From: Acidobacteriota bacterium
GTDB lineage: Bacteria; Acidobacteriota; Blastocatellia; Pyrinomonadales; Pyrinomonadaceae
Direction of reading: 5' to 3'
NCBI GenBank assembly: GCA_003385635.1
Contig: QQUY01000001.1
Coordinates: 1,651,001 to 1,715,000 of the forward strand
Length of the DNA stretch: 64,000 nucleotides
Translations under genes and position numbers: made by a program
Shown: positions 18,524 to 27,934 of the stretch, piece by piece
How the letters are laid out: each line of letters begins with the position of its first letter
Numbering within the stretch: position 1 is the stretch's first letter
The notes under the pieces: model-generated
Told to the model about the DNA's origin: nothing
Databases searched by the model: none
The model's input: only the letters and a program-made list of their open reading frames with translations

Positions 18524-18736
18524 CGTTTGGGTGCTTCTTCCTTTAACGCCCAACACTATTCGGCGAGCACTCTGGCCCAATAATCCGATTAATCCTCTCA
18601 TCCTTTTTATTCTCTACGGCTCTTTATCGGCTCGATTCCAAATCATCATCATTTCCTGTATTATGCAAATCAAATAGTCAGTTGTATTTACGGTGTTCAA
18701 AAGAGAAGTTTCCCCTTTTCGAAAATCTCTGCGTAA

Positions 18737-21502
18737 ATGTCTGCATCCACATCCGAAAAAATAGGAAGATACAAGGTGCTCTCCGAGATCGGCGAGGGCG
18801 GAATGGGTAAGGTATTCCTTGCGGAAGACTCGGACCTGGGACGGAAGGTCGCATTGAAGGTCCTGCCGGAGAAGTTCTCTGTCGATTCCGAAGGCCTTGA
18901 CCGCTTCAAGCAGGAAGCACGGGCGGCATCGGCTCTCAACCACCCGAACATCATCACAGTTTACGAGGTCGGCGAATCTGAAGAAACCAATTTCATCGCC
19001 ACCGAGTTCATCGACGGGAAAACGCTTCGCGAACGGATGGACGGCGAGAAGCTTTCGTTTGACGAAGTGCTATCGATCGTAATCCAGACCGCCGAGGCGC
19101 TCTCTGCGGCTCACGACGCGGGGATAGTGCACCGGGATGTAAAGCCCGAAAACATAATGCTTCGGCCTGATGGCTATGTGAAGATCCTGGATTTTGGCCT
19201 TGCGAAACTTGCGGAAAACACGGTCCCGAGCGGCGACTCAGAGGACATGACGCGCAAACTTGTGAAGACCCATCCAGGCGTCGTGATGGGAACCGTAGCG
19301 TATATGTCGCCTGAGCAGGCGCGTGGAAAGGAGATCGACGCGCGTTCGGACGTTTTCAGCTTTGGTGTTGTTCTTTACGAACTGCTTGGAGGCCAGCCGC
19401 CTTTCCAGGGCGAAACGATGACGGACATACTGGCCGCGATAATCAACTCGGAGCCTCCCCCGCTGAAAAGCCTTGCGCCTCATCTTCCGCCTGAATTGCT
19501 TAGGATCGTTGGAAAGACCCTCAAGAAACGAAAGGAACAGCGCTACCACTCGACTCGCGATCTTCTGGTCGATCTGAAAGAGCTAAGGGATGAGCTTCTT
19601 CTTGAAGCAAAGCTCGAGTCCACAGCGGTCCCTGACCGGCCAGAAGGAAAACCTACCGGTTCTGCGACCCCAGCCAGTACGGACGGGAACAAGGACGCTC
19701 TGCTCCTTACCGAGTTCGAGAACCTGACCGGCGAGGCGATCTTTGATCAGACGCTTAAGACGGCGCTGGCCTTCTCGTTGTCTCAGTCGCCTTTCCTGGA
19801 CATTTTTCCCGATACGAAAGTCAGACAGACCCTGGGATGGATGGGCCGTACCGGAGATGAGAAGGTCACGAAGGAACTCGCTTACGAGATTTGCCTCAGA
19901 CAAGGTCTTAAGGCTTTTATCACCGGCACGATCTCGTCGATCGGGACCACTTTCGTGATCACGCTTGAGGCGATCAATGCGCGTTCTGGTGAGAGCCTGG
20001 GACGCCAGTTCGAACAGGTCAATTCCAAGGAAGACGTCCTGACGGCTCTCAGCAGCGCCGCTACAGGTCTAAGGGAACAGCTTGGCGAAAGTCTTTCGTC
20101 GATCCAGAAGTATGACATTCCCGTCGAGTTCGCTACGACGTCGTCCCTCGAAGCGCTGGAATACTTCACGCTAGCTTACGAACAGCAGAATACGGGCAAG
20201 ACACTCGAAGCCATACCGTTTTACAAGAAGGCTCTCGAATACGACCCGAACTTTGCTTCCGTCTATTCAGGTCTTGGTGTGATCTATGCGAACACCGAGC
20301 AATGGACGCTGGCATCGGAAATGGTTGAGAAGGCCTATGAACTCCGGCATTCGGTCAGCGAGAACGAAAAGCTGAGGATAGTCTATTTCTACTACAAGCT
20401 CGTGACCGGCGAGGTGGACAAGGCGATCGATACGCTTGAGGTCTGGCGAAGAACATATCCTTCCCATGTCGTCGCTTTGGTCAATCTTGCGGACAGCTAC
20501 GAGCGGATCGGCCAATCCGAGAAAGCGGTAGAGGTCGCCTACGGCGCGATGAAGCTGGATTCTAACAACGCCATCGCGTATATGAATCTTGCCGAATCGC
20601 TCCTTTCACTTGGCCGGATGGACGAGTTCAAAGAGGTGTGCGAAAAGGCTACCCAGAAAAATCTCGACGGCGACTATTTCCACATGCTTCCTTATATGGT
20701 CGCCTTTATGGAGGGCGACCAGGAAGAGATGAACCGTCATCTGGCGTGGTTTAACGGGCGCCCGGATGAATATCTTGCACTCGATCTTCGGACCGGTTCC
20801 GCTGCTTTCAATGGACAATGGAGAAAGGCGCAGGACTTCTCTAGAAAGTCGGTCGAACAGGCTGCAAGAAGCGGGGCAAGAGAGGTGGCGGCCCAGTTTG
20901 CCGCCGAACAAGCGATAAGGATCGCTTTCTGGCGGTCCGGCAGAGGACTTCCTGAACCCGGCGGTTCCCAGTTGTCCTCCGTGCTTCGTACGCAGACTAA
21001 CAAGGCGCTTTCGTATGAAAGAAGCGCTGTCGCACTCTCACTTTCGGCAATCGCGCTAGCCGTCGGTGGATTGTCAGACGAAGCTTTTGAACTAGTCAGT
21101 GAACTCCGTGAATCGCGCTCAAAGGACACGCTCATCAATGAGCTTTGGATCCCTACGGTGCGTGCAGCACTTGAGCTGCAGAACGGACGGCCGAAGGACG
21201 CGATTGAGGCTCTTGAACCTGCTGAAAGGTTTGAGCGGGAGGGTTATTTCTATCAGCGGTATCTTCGAGCCTTTGCGTTCGAGGCCCTGGGTTACCCTGA
21301 CGACGCACTGCGAGAGTTCGTAAAGATACTCGACAACCGGACCGAGTCCGTTCTTTCCTCGATCTACCCTCTTGCACAGCTTGGAAAGGCCAGAATCTTA
21401 AAGGACAAAGAAGAGTATGAGAAGTTCTTCGAGCTTTGGAAAAACGCCGACGACGACATGCCTGCGCTCGTTGCTGCGAAAGCGGAGTTTGGTGAGTTGT
21501 GA
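18737..21502 (+). CDS. Hanks-type Ser/Thr protein kinase with TPR-rich C-terminal region
   Basis: 921 residues. Kinase domain about 11-275 with IGEGGMGKVFLA, Lys41 (VALKVL), HRDVKPENIM, DFGLAKL, and MSPEQARGKEIDARSDVFSFGVVLYELLGG: all catalytic residues are intact. Residues about 310-460 (ALLLTEFENLTGEAIFDQTL...) look like the TolB-like/FlgO-type domain that often links such kinases to TPRs. TPR-like repeats fill roughly 470-900. No membrane segment is obvious, so it is probably cytoplasmic. It stands alone. The last residues and stop are made of 9-bp array units. Confidence 0.93.
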   Translation: MSASTSEKIGRYKVLSEIGEGGMGKVFLAEDSDLGRKVALKVLPEKFSVDSEGLDRFKQEARAASALNHPNIITVYEVGESEETNFIATEFIDGKTLRERMDGEKLSFDEVLSIVIQTAEALSAAHDAGIVHRDVKPENIMLRPDGYVKILDFGLAKLAENTVPSGDSEDMTRKLVKTHPGVVMGTVAYMSPEQARGKEIDARSDVFSFGVVLYELLGGQPPFQGETMTDILAAIINSEPPPLKSLAPHLPPELLRIVGKTLKKRKEQRYHSTRDLLVDLKELRDELLLEAKLESTAVPDRPEGKPTGSATPASTDGNKDALLLTEFENLTGEAIFDQTLKTALAFSLSQSPFLDIFPDTKVRQTLGWMGRTGDEKVTKELAYEICLRQGLKAFITGTISSIGTTFVITLEAINARSGESLGRQFEQVNSKEDVLTALSSAATGLREQLGESLSSIQKYDIPVEFATTSSLEALEYFTLAYEQQNTGKTLEAIPFYKKALEYDPNFASVYSGLGVIYANTEQWTLASEMVEKAYELRHSVSENEKLRIVYFYYKLVTGEVDKAIDTLEVWRRTYPSHVVALVNLADSYERIGQSEKAVEVAYGAMKLDSNNAIAYMNLAESLLSLGRMDEFKEVCEKATQKNLDGDYFHMLPYMVAFMEGDQEEMNRHLAWFNGRPDEYLALDLRTGSAAFNGQWRKAQDFSRKSVEQAARSGAREVAAQFAAEQAIRIAFWRSGRGLPEPGGSQLSSVLRTQTNKALSYERSAVALSLSAIALAVGGLSDEAFELVSELRESRSKDTLINELWIPTVRAALELQNGRPKDAIEALEPAERFEREGYFYQRYLRAFAFEALGYPDDALREFVKILDNRTESVLSSIYPLAQLGKARILKDKEEYEKFFELWKNADDDMPALVAAKAEFGEL

Positions 21503-21600
21503 GTTGGCGGAGTTGGTGAGTTGAATCGGAGCGCAGGCGTCCCGCCTGCAATGCGCTGCAGGAAGGAGTTAACTGAGTTTAGTGAGTTTGCTAAGTTCGA
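21486..21600 (+). repeat. 9-bp-type arrays flanking Box B at the kinase stop
   Basis: Units built on gagtt(n)ggt run from inside the kinase gene (about 21486) through its stop (21500-21502) to 21526. Box B follows at 21527-21553. A second array of 9-bp units (gagttaact, gagtttagt, gagtttgct, aagttcgat) occupies 21566-21601. A diverged Box B core (gcaggcagcctgcctgcaat) recurs near 21640-21660. The 477-bp gap to 21980 also holds Box A and another array and no gene. Confidence 0.65.
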
Positions 21601-21860
21601 TTAGTATGGCTGATGTTTCTGGGGCTCTATGACTTGACCGCAGGCAGCCTGCCTGCAATACGTTGCGAGGCCCGAAGAAGCCAGGAAAAATAGGATTCCA
21701 AGAATGCTACGAGTCGGGCTCCTAACGGAGCCCGATTCTTTTGGGATCTGAGTCTTCTATAGACATCGTGCTCCTGGCGGAGCGGGAACAGCTCTTCCTT
21801 TGATCCTTCTACATTGATTTTGAACTCGCTTACAATTCGATTCGGCATTCGCCTCAGGCA

Positions 21861-21948
21861 CGCTCCCTGACGGTCGCGTTTCCGCCACTTCGTTAAGTCT
21901 CTTCCTTTGAACTTTGAACTTTGAACTTTGAACTTTGATCTTTGAACT
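21861..21948 (+). repeat. Box A plus 7-bp array (actttga)
   Basis: Box A (cgctccctgacggtcgcgtt then tccgccact) spans 21861-21889. An array of six actttga-type units covers 21904-21948. It ends about 30 bp from the stop of the metallophosphoesterase gene. Box A copies at 36041 and 35147-35175 (reverse) also neighbour arrays. Confidence 0.75.
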
Positions 21949-21979
21949 AAAAACGCGGGTAATCCCGCCGATAAACCAC

Positions 21980-22897
21980 TCACTGCTCGCTTACCTTGTT
22001 CCTAATCGTCAATACCGCTATCTCCGGAGGGACAAGAAAACGAAACGGCAGAATGCTAGTCCCGACACCAGACGTGACGAACATCTCGACACCCCTCTCT
22101 GTGATGTGACCACGGGCATACTGCTGGCCATAGCTTGAAGGGATCACCGGCGAGCCAATTATCGGCAGCCAGATCTGACCGCCGTGAGTATGGCCGGCGA
22201 GAAAGACTTTCAGCTGATCCGAAACCTTGTGCTTGTTCCCCGTAACGAGCCGGATCATATCCGGACTATGACTCAAAGCGATGATGTCTCCTGTACCTTT
22301 TGAAGTATCGACTGCGCGCTTTGCTCCTCGTGAGTACACTGCCCATTCATCGACGAGAACGTGGTCTTTAAGCCCGAGAAGCCGCAGATCCGCGCCGCCG
22401 ATGTCGATCGTAGCCACCTCGTGTTCAAGGACCTCGATCCCATTCGATTCGAGCGTCTTTGCGATCACTCCGGGGTCGTTCCAGATGTCGTGATTCCCAA
22501 GTACAGCGTAAACGCCATATCGGGCTTTCAAGGGCCGCAGAAGCTCGGCGATCTTATCGATCGGCATCTTAAGCTTTGTCCTGTCGGCGCGAGTCTCCGA
22601 AATGAAGTCGCCGAGTATCACTATTAGATCTGGGTTCTCTTCGTTCGCCTTTTGAACTACGAGGTCAATCTTCGCAGCGTCGCCGCCGTTCGAACCACCG
22701 TGTATGTCAGAAATCGCCACGATCTTCAGCCCCTCGAAAGCACGGTTCCAGTTCGAGACCTCGATCTCTGCCCGCGTCACGACAAGCCGCGACGGCTCGA
22801 CAAAGTACGAATATCCGAGGGCGGCAACGCCCAATCCTGCTAAAAAGGCGAGAAGAATTCCCGCCCTTTGAATCCTGTCCTTGGTAAGAAATGGCAT
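21980..22897 (-). CDS. Membrane-anchored metallophosphoesterase (YkuE/YaeI-like)
   Basis: 305 residues from the ATG at 22897, chosen because it follows the UbiD stop by 4 bases with a gggaag ribosome site; an upstream start would overlap ubiD. One N-terminal membrane helix (about 10-32). The calcineurin-like motifs VAISDIHGGSNGG, ILGDF, LGNHDIW, LSHSPDM and LAGHTHGGQIW give a complete dinuclear metal site. YaeI/YkuE-type enzymes act on phosphoesters or UDP-sugar lipids at the membrane; exact substrate unknown. Confidence 0.9.
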   Translation of the reverse strand: MPFLTKDRIQRAGILLAFLAGLGVAALGYSYFVEPSRLVVTRAEIEVSNWNRAFEGLKIVAISDIHGGSNGGDAAKIDLVVQKANEENPDLIVILGDFISETRADRTKLKMPIDKIAELLRPLKARYGVYAVLGNHDIWNDPGVIAKTLESNGIEVLEHEVATIDIGGADLRLLGLKDHVLVDEWAVYSRGAKRAVDTSKGTGDIIALSHSPDMIRLVTGNKHKVSDQLKVFLAGHTHGGQIWLPIIGSPVIPSSYGQQYARGHITERGVEMFVTSGVGTSILPFRFLVPPEIAVLTIRNKVSEQ

Positions 22898-22901
22898 GAA
22901 C

Positions 22902-24656
22902 TTACTTCCCGAAATACTCGCGCCAGCGCGCGTCGACAAGCTTGACGGTCTCCGGATGAGGCTCCACTTCCGCCGGATACCAGGGTTTCATTCTTGCGTC
23001 TATGACGATCGGAGCCCCGTAACTAATATGATTGTTGCCCACGGTTGCGATCATCGCCGTAATATCCGTGGATGGATTGAACCTGGTCCATGTCGCCCAC
23101 AGAAACCTGTCGGCCGAATCCGCGAATTCTATCGAATCGTGAAGAACGACTACCTGCCAGCCGCGGAACCTCTGATCTTTTGAAATGCGTTCCTTCAGAT
23201 CCTTGTCGGACGCATAGTCATCCGCCTCAAGTACTAGACAGCCGCCGCAGAACGGCTTCGCTGCTGTAATACCGCCTGGAAGATCGCCATTAAACTCCCT
23301 CTCAAGTTCCCGCTTCGATTCCCCTACGCCGATCAGCATCGCCTTGCTACCGTGATTTATTTTTCCGGATGCATAATCGAGCGTGTCGAAAGAGGTGCGG
23401 TCGAAAATAAAGAAGTCTGTAGCCCAGTCGACGCGCTCGAGAATGTGCTCAAAGAGCGACTTGAAATCGCGGAGGTCCTGGGGTTTGTCCGTCAGCATCA
23501 GGAATTTGGTAAGCGAGAGCTGACCTTCTCCCAGTATTCGGAAACCCGCTCCGAGGGCCTCCCTTGCATATCTTTCCTTTACGACCGCGGCCGCAAGTGA
23601 GTGGAAACCGGTCTCTCCGTAACTCCAAAGATCGATCACTGCAGGCATCACGAGAGGAAACAATGGCGAAAGGAGCTCCTGGAGATAATCCCCGATGAAG
23701 AAATCCTCCTGCCGGGGCTTTCCTACAACGGTCGCGGGATAGATCGCCCCCTTTCTGTGGTAGATGTTCTGAACTTCGATGACTGGGTATTTGTGTTGAA
23801 GCGAATAATACCCGTAGTGATCTCCGAAAGGGCCTTCAGGCTTGCGACGCAAAGGCGGAACTTGACCAGAGATAACGAACTCGGCTTCCGAAAGCAGTCT
23901 GAGGCCGCCCTCAACCGGGCTCTTGATAGTCTCTATCTTTCCGTCGTTCAGAAGCGACGCCAGCATCAGCTCCGGAACATCTTCGGGAAGAGGAGCTATG
24001 GCCGCGAGGATCATCGAAGGGGGGCCGCCTAGGAAAACGTTTATCGGAAGTGCCTCGGCGCGTCTTTCTGCCTCGAAGTAGTGAAATCCGCCGCCCTTGT
24101 GGATCTGCCAATGGATACCGCACTCTTTCGGACCATACCTCTGGAGACGGTACATCCCGAGATTGTGCTTTCCTGTCGACGGACTTTCAGTATAGACGAG
24201 AGGAAGTGTGACGAAATGGCCGCCGTCTTCGGGCCAAAGCTGAAGCAAAGGGATCTTCTCCAGATCGGGCGGCTCCATCCTTCCTTCAATCACAGGACCG
24301 TAGCTCTTGGACTTTACCCCAAGTTTCAATCCCGTGTAAGCCATATCCCTGTATTTCCAAAGCTCCGTCGGTTTTGGCGGCAACAGGACCTCGACCATCT
24401 CGACGGCCCTTCTGACAAAGTCCTTCGGCATCTTGCCGAAACCGGTCTCGATCCGTTTTGCAGTCCCGAACAGGTTGGTTACAACGGGAAACCGGGAGTT
24501 CCTGACATTGGAAAAGAGCAATGCGGGACCGCCCTCGTCGATAACGCGGCGGTGGATCTCGGCGATCTCGAGATACGGATCGACCTCGGAAGTGATCTCT
24601 CTAAGATCGCCTTCGCGTCGGAGCGCCTCAAGGAATGTCCCGAGATTCTTGTGCAT
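22902..24656 (-). CDS. ubiD: UbiD-family prenylated-FMN decarboxylase
   Basis: 584 residues from ATG 24656, where the family-typical LGTFLEALRREGDLREI begins; an ATG at 24710 would add 18. It decarboxylates aromatic acids with prenylated FMN made by UbiX. EVDPYLEIAEIHRRV, PALLFSNV, PIEG-like VIEGRMEPPDLEKIPLLQ, the central HKGGGFHY region, LLNDGKIETIKSPVEGGLRLLSEAEFVISGQV and PFGDHYGYYS (active-site Glu/Asp/Glu region) are present. It could serve ubiquinone/menaquinone synthesis; MqnL-type is plausible because no other ubi gene is seen. Downstream is the metallophosphoesterase gene. Confidence 0.88.
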   Translation of the reverse strand: MHKNLGTFLEALRREGDLREITSEVDPYLEIAEIHRRVIDEGGPALLFSNVRNSRFPVVTNLFGTAKRIETGFGKMPKDFVRRAVEMVEVLLPPKPTELWKYRDMAYTGLKLGVKSKSYGPVIEGRMEPPDLEKIPLLQLWPEDGGHFVTLPLVYTESPSTGKHNLGMYRLQRYGPKECGIHWQIHKGGGFHYFEAERRAEALPINVFLGGPPSMILAAIAPLPEDVPELMLASLLNDGKIETIKSPVEGGLRLLSEAEFVISGQVPPLRRKPEGPFGDHYGYYSLQHKYPVIEVQNIYHRKGAIYPATVVGKPRQEDFFIGDYLQELLSPLFPLVMPAVIDLWSYGETGFHSLAAAVVKERYAREALGAGFRILGEGQLSLTKFLMLTDKPQDLRDFKSLFEHILERVDWATDFFIFDRTSFDTLDYASGKINHGSKAMLIGVGESKRELEREFNGDLPGGITAAKPFCGGCLVLEADDYASDKDLKERISKDQRFRGWQVVVLHDSIEFADSADRFLWATWTRFNPSTDITAMIATVGNNHISYGAPIVIDARMKPWYPAEVEPHPETVKLVDARWREYFGK

Positions 24657-24733
24657 TGAAAGTGCGAATTTCGGTAAAGAAAGGCGGTCGGCCTCAGAAC
24701 CAACCGCCATACAATATCGATATTCTATTGCCT

Positions 24734-26245
24734 TTACGGACTTTTTGCGACCTTCAGATCAGAGCTGTTGAGGTCAAGCCGGTCCGCTTTTATCACTTCG
24801 ATCGTTCGGTTCGGGAAACGCTTTCCAAGATCATCGATGAACAGCTTTGAATCCCCGACAATTATCAGGTCGCCTCGGGTGAGATTGTCGGCCGCGAACT
24901 TTCGAACCTGGGACTCGGAAACCCCTCCGATATCGTCGATAAAGGAATTCAGCAAACCCGGATCAAGTCCGTACAGGTACAGATCGCGAACCCTTGCTGC
25001 AAGGCCGTTGTTGGTCTGGAGGCTCCTTCCAAAGCTTCCCGTAACGACCGCTCTTCTTGGCACCATTTCTGTTTCAGCGATCTTTTCCTTCGTCAGCTTC
25101 TCGATCTCTTTAACGATCAACTCTGCCACTTCCGCCGCAGACTCATTCTTCGTTTGAGTGATGGCGCTAAAGTTAACACTTGAGCCTCGCCAATCGAAGT
25201 CGCTTCGCGCCCCATAGCTTAGGCCCCTCTTTATTCGGATCTCCTGGTTGAGCCGAGCAGAGTAGCCGCCGCCCAGGATCGAGTTCAGCACGAGTGCCGA
25301 ATCGAAGATGTGTCTCTCCTTGCATTCACCCGAATCATCACAGTCGACCCGCCCCTCCGAAAGACGCTTGGCATAGCCAACAGCAGCCTGCCCGGAATCT
25401 GGAAGGTCAATAACCAGCATCCGGCGCACGATCCCGTTCTCGTCGTCATTCGAAGCGGTCAGTCCTCCGGTACCGCTTCTCGGCGCGCCTTCAGGCGATT
25501 TCCATCCGCCAAAAAAGAGCCGTCCGTACCGGATAGCCTCTTCCTTCGAAACGTCCCCGGTAAAGATCAGCACTGCGTTCTTCGGATGGTAATTCGAGTA
25601 GTGGAAAGTCTCGACATCTCGTGTTCTGATCCTGGAGATCGATTCCGGTGTGCCGTCATTTGTGTGCTCGCCGTATGTATAGCGGGAAGCCACGTAAGAC
25701 CAGACGGGGCCGGGTTGTTTCAACCTTACCTTGAGCCCGTCGATCTTCTGGCTCTTTACGAGATTGAGTTCTTCCGCGGGGAAGGTCGGCCTCGTGACAG
25801 AATCCGCCACGATCGCGAGTGCACGGGGAAGCTTGTCCTTCATTACGCTGACGTTCACGAACGATGAGTTCCAGTCCGCGCCTGAAGAAAGGCTGGCCCC
25901 TAGAAACTCCATTTCCTGGGCTATCTGTGTCGCAGACCGAAGTTCAGTGCCTTTGGTGATCATCTCGGCTGTGATATCCGCCAGTCCGGAGTGAGAAGCA
26001 TTGACCAAGCCCGAGCCCCCTTTTACAAGAAGCGACACTGTCACCAAAGGGAGTTCCCTTTTGCTCACGATCACGATCTTGAGACCGTTGATCAGCTCCA
26101 CCTCTTCAACTTCAGGGATCTGTACTGATCTGGGGTCCGTCGGAGGAGGCGGAGTTTCTTTTGGAGTCTGGCCGCTTACGAATACTGTACTGCTTGCCAA
26201 AAGAACGACACAAAGTGTGAATAAGGCTGAGATATTATTCCTCAT
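24734..26245 (-). CDS. M16-family peptidase subunit lacking the zinc motif (R/Y partner subunit)
   Basis: 503 residues with a signal peptide (ending near VSGQ). The M16 fold is clear (VELINGLKIVIVSKRELPLV, LVKGGSGLVNASHSGLADITAEMI, SARLNQEIRIKRGLSYGARSDF), but HxxEH reads DITAEM, so it cannot bind zinc. It keeps the R/Y substrate-binding pair (RG...Y). Such proteins pair with an HxxEH subunit, encoded here immediately upstream with a 4-bp overlap. The complex should degrade peptides in the periplasm. Confidence 0.92.
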   Translation of the reverse strand: MRNNISALFTLCVVLLASSTVFVSGQTPKETPPPPTDPRSVQIPEVEEVELINGLKIVIVSKRELPLVTVSLLVKGGSGLVNASHSGLADITAEMITKGTELRSATQIAQEMEFLGASLSSGADWNSSFVNVSVMKDKLPRALAIVADSVTRPTFPAEELNLVKSQKIDGLKVRLKQPGPVWSYVASRYTYGEHTNDGTPESISRIRTRDVETFHYSNYHPKNAVLIFTGDVSKEEAIRYGRLFFGGWKSPEGAPRSGTGGLTASNDDENGIVRRMLVIDLPDSGQAAVGYAKRLSEGRVDCDDSGECKERHIFDSALVLNSILGGGYSARLNQEIRIKRGLSYGARSDFDWRGSSVNFSAITQTKNESAAEVAELIVKEIEKLTKEKIAETEMVPRRAVVTGSFGRSLQTNNGLAARVRDLYLYGLDPGLLNSFIDDIGGVSESQVRKFAADNLTRGDLIIVGDSKLFIDDLGKRFPNRTIEVIKADRLDLNSSDLKVAKSP

Positions 26246-27618
26246 TTCGAACCCCCTTCATCGCTTGCAGCGACGTTGGCCTCGGCGTCTTCTTCACCAT
26301 TCCTGTAATTGATCACTACACGGTTCTTCCCGCCCATGTATTTGTTAACAATCCGCTTTATGTCAGCCGGTGTAACTGACTGCAATCGCGACACTTCCTT
26401 ATTAGCAGCTTTAGGGTCGCCTTTGTATATTATGGCTTCGCCCAAAGCGACCGCTTTGCCGTTTACGGTCTCTCTCTCGCGAAGTATACGGGTGATGAGA
26501 ACATTCTTCGCTTTCTCGACCTCGATCGCAGACGGTGCCTCTTCACGAAGCTTCGCAATCTCTTCATCGATCGCCTTCTCCATCTCTAAAGTCGTCTTTC
26601 CGCTGGCGGCTATCGAGTAAAAGATCAGAAGCCCCTTTTCCGTCCTTATGTCGGCAAAGAAACCTACGTCCTGTGCGATCTGCTTTTTGTAGATCAGCGA
26701 TTGATAAAGCCTGGAACTCTCACCGCCGGAAAGGATCGCCTGAAGGATCTCAAGAGCCGGAACGTCATCCGAGTCCGATGGCGGTGCCAGGTAGGTGATG
26801 CCAAGCGCGGGACAGCATTCGGGTACGTTGGGACGGAAACGGTCGTATCTCTCCTCTTCGGTCTTGTCTGGTTCAACAACCGAGACCCGTCTGATCTCGC
26901 CTTCGGGATTCTTGATCGAGCCAAAATATTTGTCGATCCATTTGTCGAGCTGATATCGGTCAAAATCTCCAACAATGATCAATGATGCATTGTCAGGCCT
27001 GTAATATTCGCGATAAAAAGCGAAAGCGTCTTCGAGCGACGCAGCGTTGAGTTCGTCGAGATTACCGATCACGCCGCGTTTGTAAGGATGCTTTTTGAAA
27101 GTGAGGCTGTCGAGATACTGGAAGAACATTCCGTAAGGATTAGCAAGGACTCCCTGCCTGTACTCTTCCTTTACGACATCCCGCTCGGAGGCAAAATTCC
27201 CTTCATCGACGGCAAGGTTGACCATCCTCTCTGCCTCAGCCCAAAGTAGAGTTTCGAGGTAGTTCGAAGGTATTTCTTCGTAGTAGTTGGTCAGGTCTTC
27301 GCGGGTCGAAGCGTTGTTCCAGCCGCCGACGTCTTCTGTAAGCCGGTCCATGGTCTCGTTCGGCATGTTCTTTGTCGCCTTGAACATCATATGCTCGAAC
27401 ATGTGCGCAAAACCTGATTTGCCTTCCGGATCATCCTTGCCGCCGACCCTGTACCACACCTGGACCGTCACCACGGGATTCGACCTGTCCTGAACGGTTA
27501 CGACCTTTAGCCCGTTTGAGAGCGTGCGCTCAAAGATGGGCATTTCAGGCACCTTCGTCTGCGAGTACGCGGCGACGTTAAGTGCTAGCAAAAGGAGAGC
27601 TATGGATAATTTCTTCAT
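26242..27618 (-). CDS. M16-family zinc metallopeptidase, catalytic subunit
   Basis: 458 residues from ATG 27618, where a clean signal peptide begins (MKKLSIALLLLALNVAAYSQ); an upstream ORF extension is not supported. The inverted zinc motif H72xxEH76 occurs in GFAHMFEHMMFKAT, with the third ligand expected in the later EEYRQ region. The R/Y pair is absent (DVGFFADI), complementary to the downstream partner whose gene overlaps by 4 bp. Together they form a heterodimeric M16B peptidase in the periplasm. Confidence 0.93.
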   Translation of the reverse strand: MKKLSIALLLLALNVAAYSQTKVPEMPIFERTLSNGLKVVTVQDRSNPVVTVQVWYRVGGKDDPEGKSGFAHMFEHMMFKATKNMPNETMDRLTEDVGGWNNASTREDLTNYYEEIPSNYLETLLWAEAERMVNLAVDEGNFASERDVVKEEYRQGVLANPYGMFFQYLDSLTFKKHPYKRGVIGNLDELNAASLEDAFAFYREYYRPDNASLIIVGDFDRYQLDKWIDKYFGSIKNPEGEIRRVSVVEPDKTEEERYDRFRPNVPECCPALGITYLAPPSDSDDVPALEILQAILSGGESSRLYQSLIYKKQIAQDVGFFADIRTEKGLLIFYSIAASGKTTLEMEKAIDEEIAKLREEAPSAIEVEKAKNVLITRILRERETVNGKAVALGEAIIYKGDPKAANKEVSRLQSVTPADIKRIVNKYMGGKNRVVINYRNGEEDAEANVAASDEGGSK

Positions 27619-27650
27619 TCTGTTTTCTCCAAATGAGCTGCGACTTGTAT

Positions 27651-27763
27651 CTTTGCGGTTCTTAGCGCCTCCGCCCCTTTGCGGGAACCGAGGTTTCTTC
27701 AATATGCGACTATGATGCAAATGAGATCTCTCGCAGAGCCGCGAAGACGCAGAGTTCCGCAAA
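27651..27763. repeat. Intergenic palindromic element of the CTTTGCG type
   Basis: Left arm 27651-27689 contains ctttgcggttcttagcgcc and cctttgcgggaacc. The right arm 27727-27763 mirrors it (ctcgcagagccgcgaagacg, gagttccgcaaag). It resembles the element at 706-815, including the gggaacc/ggttccc edge. It occupies most of the gap between the M16 gene start and the array beside the dehydrogenase gene. Confidence 0.65.
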
Positions 27764-27899
27764 GAAGAAAGCAATCAGATCGCAACCGTCGGCTATATGG
27801 CTTTCGAATCGTCGCGCGAACTTCAGTTTGCGCCTGCTTCCCGAGATTCAGTGGCAATCTGCGTCAAGCTAAAGCTCGTCGCACCGCATTCAGTCTTTC

Positions 27900-27934
27900 A
27901 TTGGTCAATGCTCAATGGTCCCTGATCAATGTCA
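27900..27934. repeat. 7-bp array overlapping the dehydrogenase stop codon
   Basis: Units attggtc/aatgctc/aatggtc-type (7-bp spacing: gtcaatg, ctcaatg, gtccctg, atcaatg) run 27904-27931, and the stop of the dehydrogenase gene (27932-27934, reverse TGA) continues the pattern with tca. Compare the 59839-59916 and 53182-53216 arrays, which use nearly the same unit. Confidence 0.6.

Noticed and set aside
18450..18736. Small gene between AraC and the kinase
   Set aside because: No ORF with a ribosome site or coding-like codon use; only a hairpin is seen.
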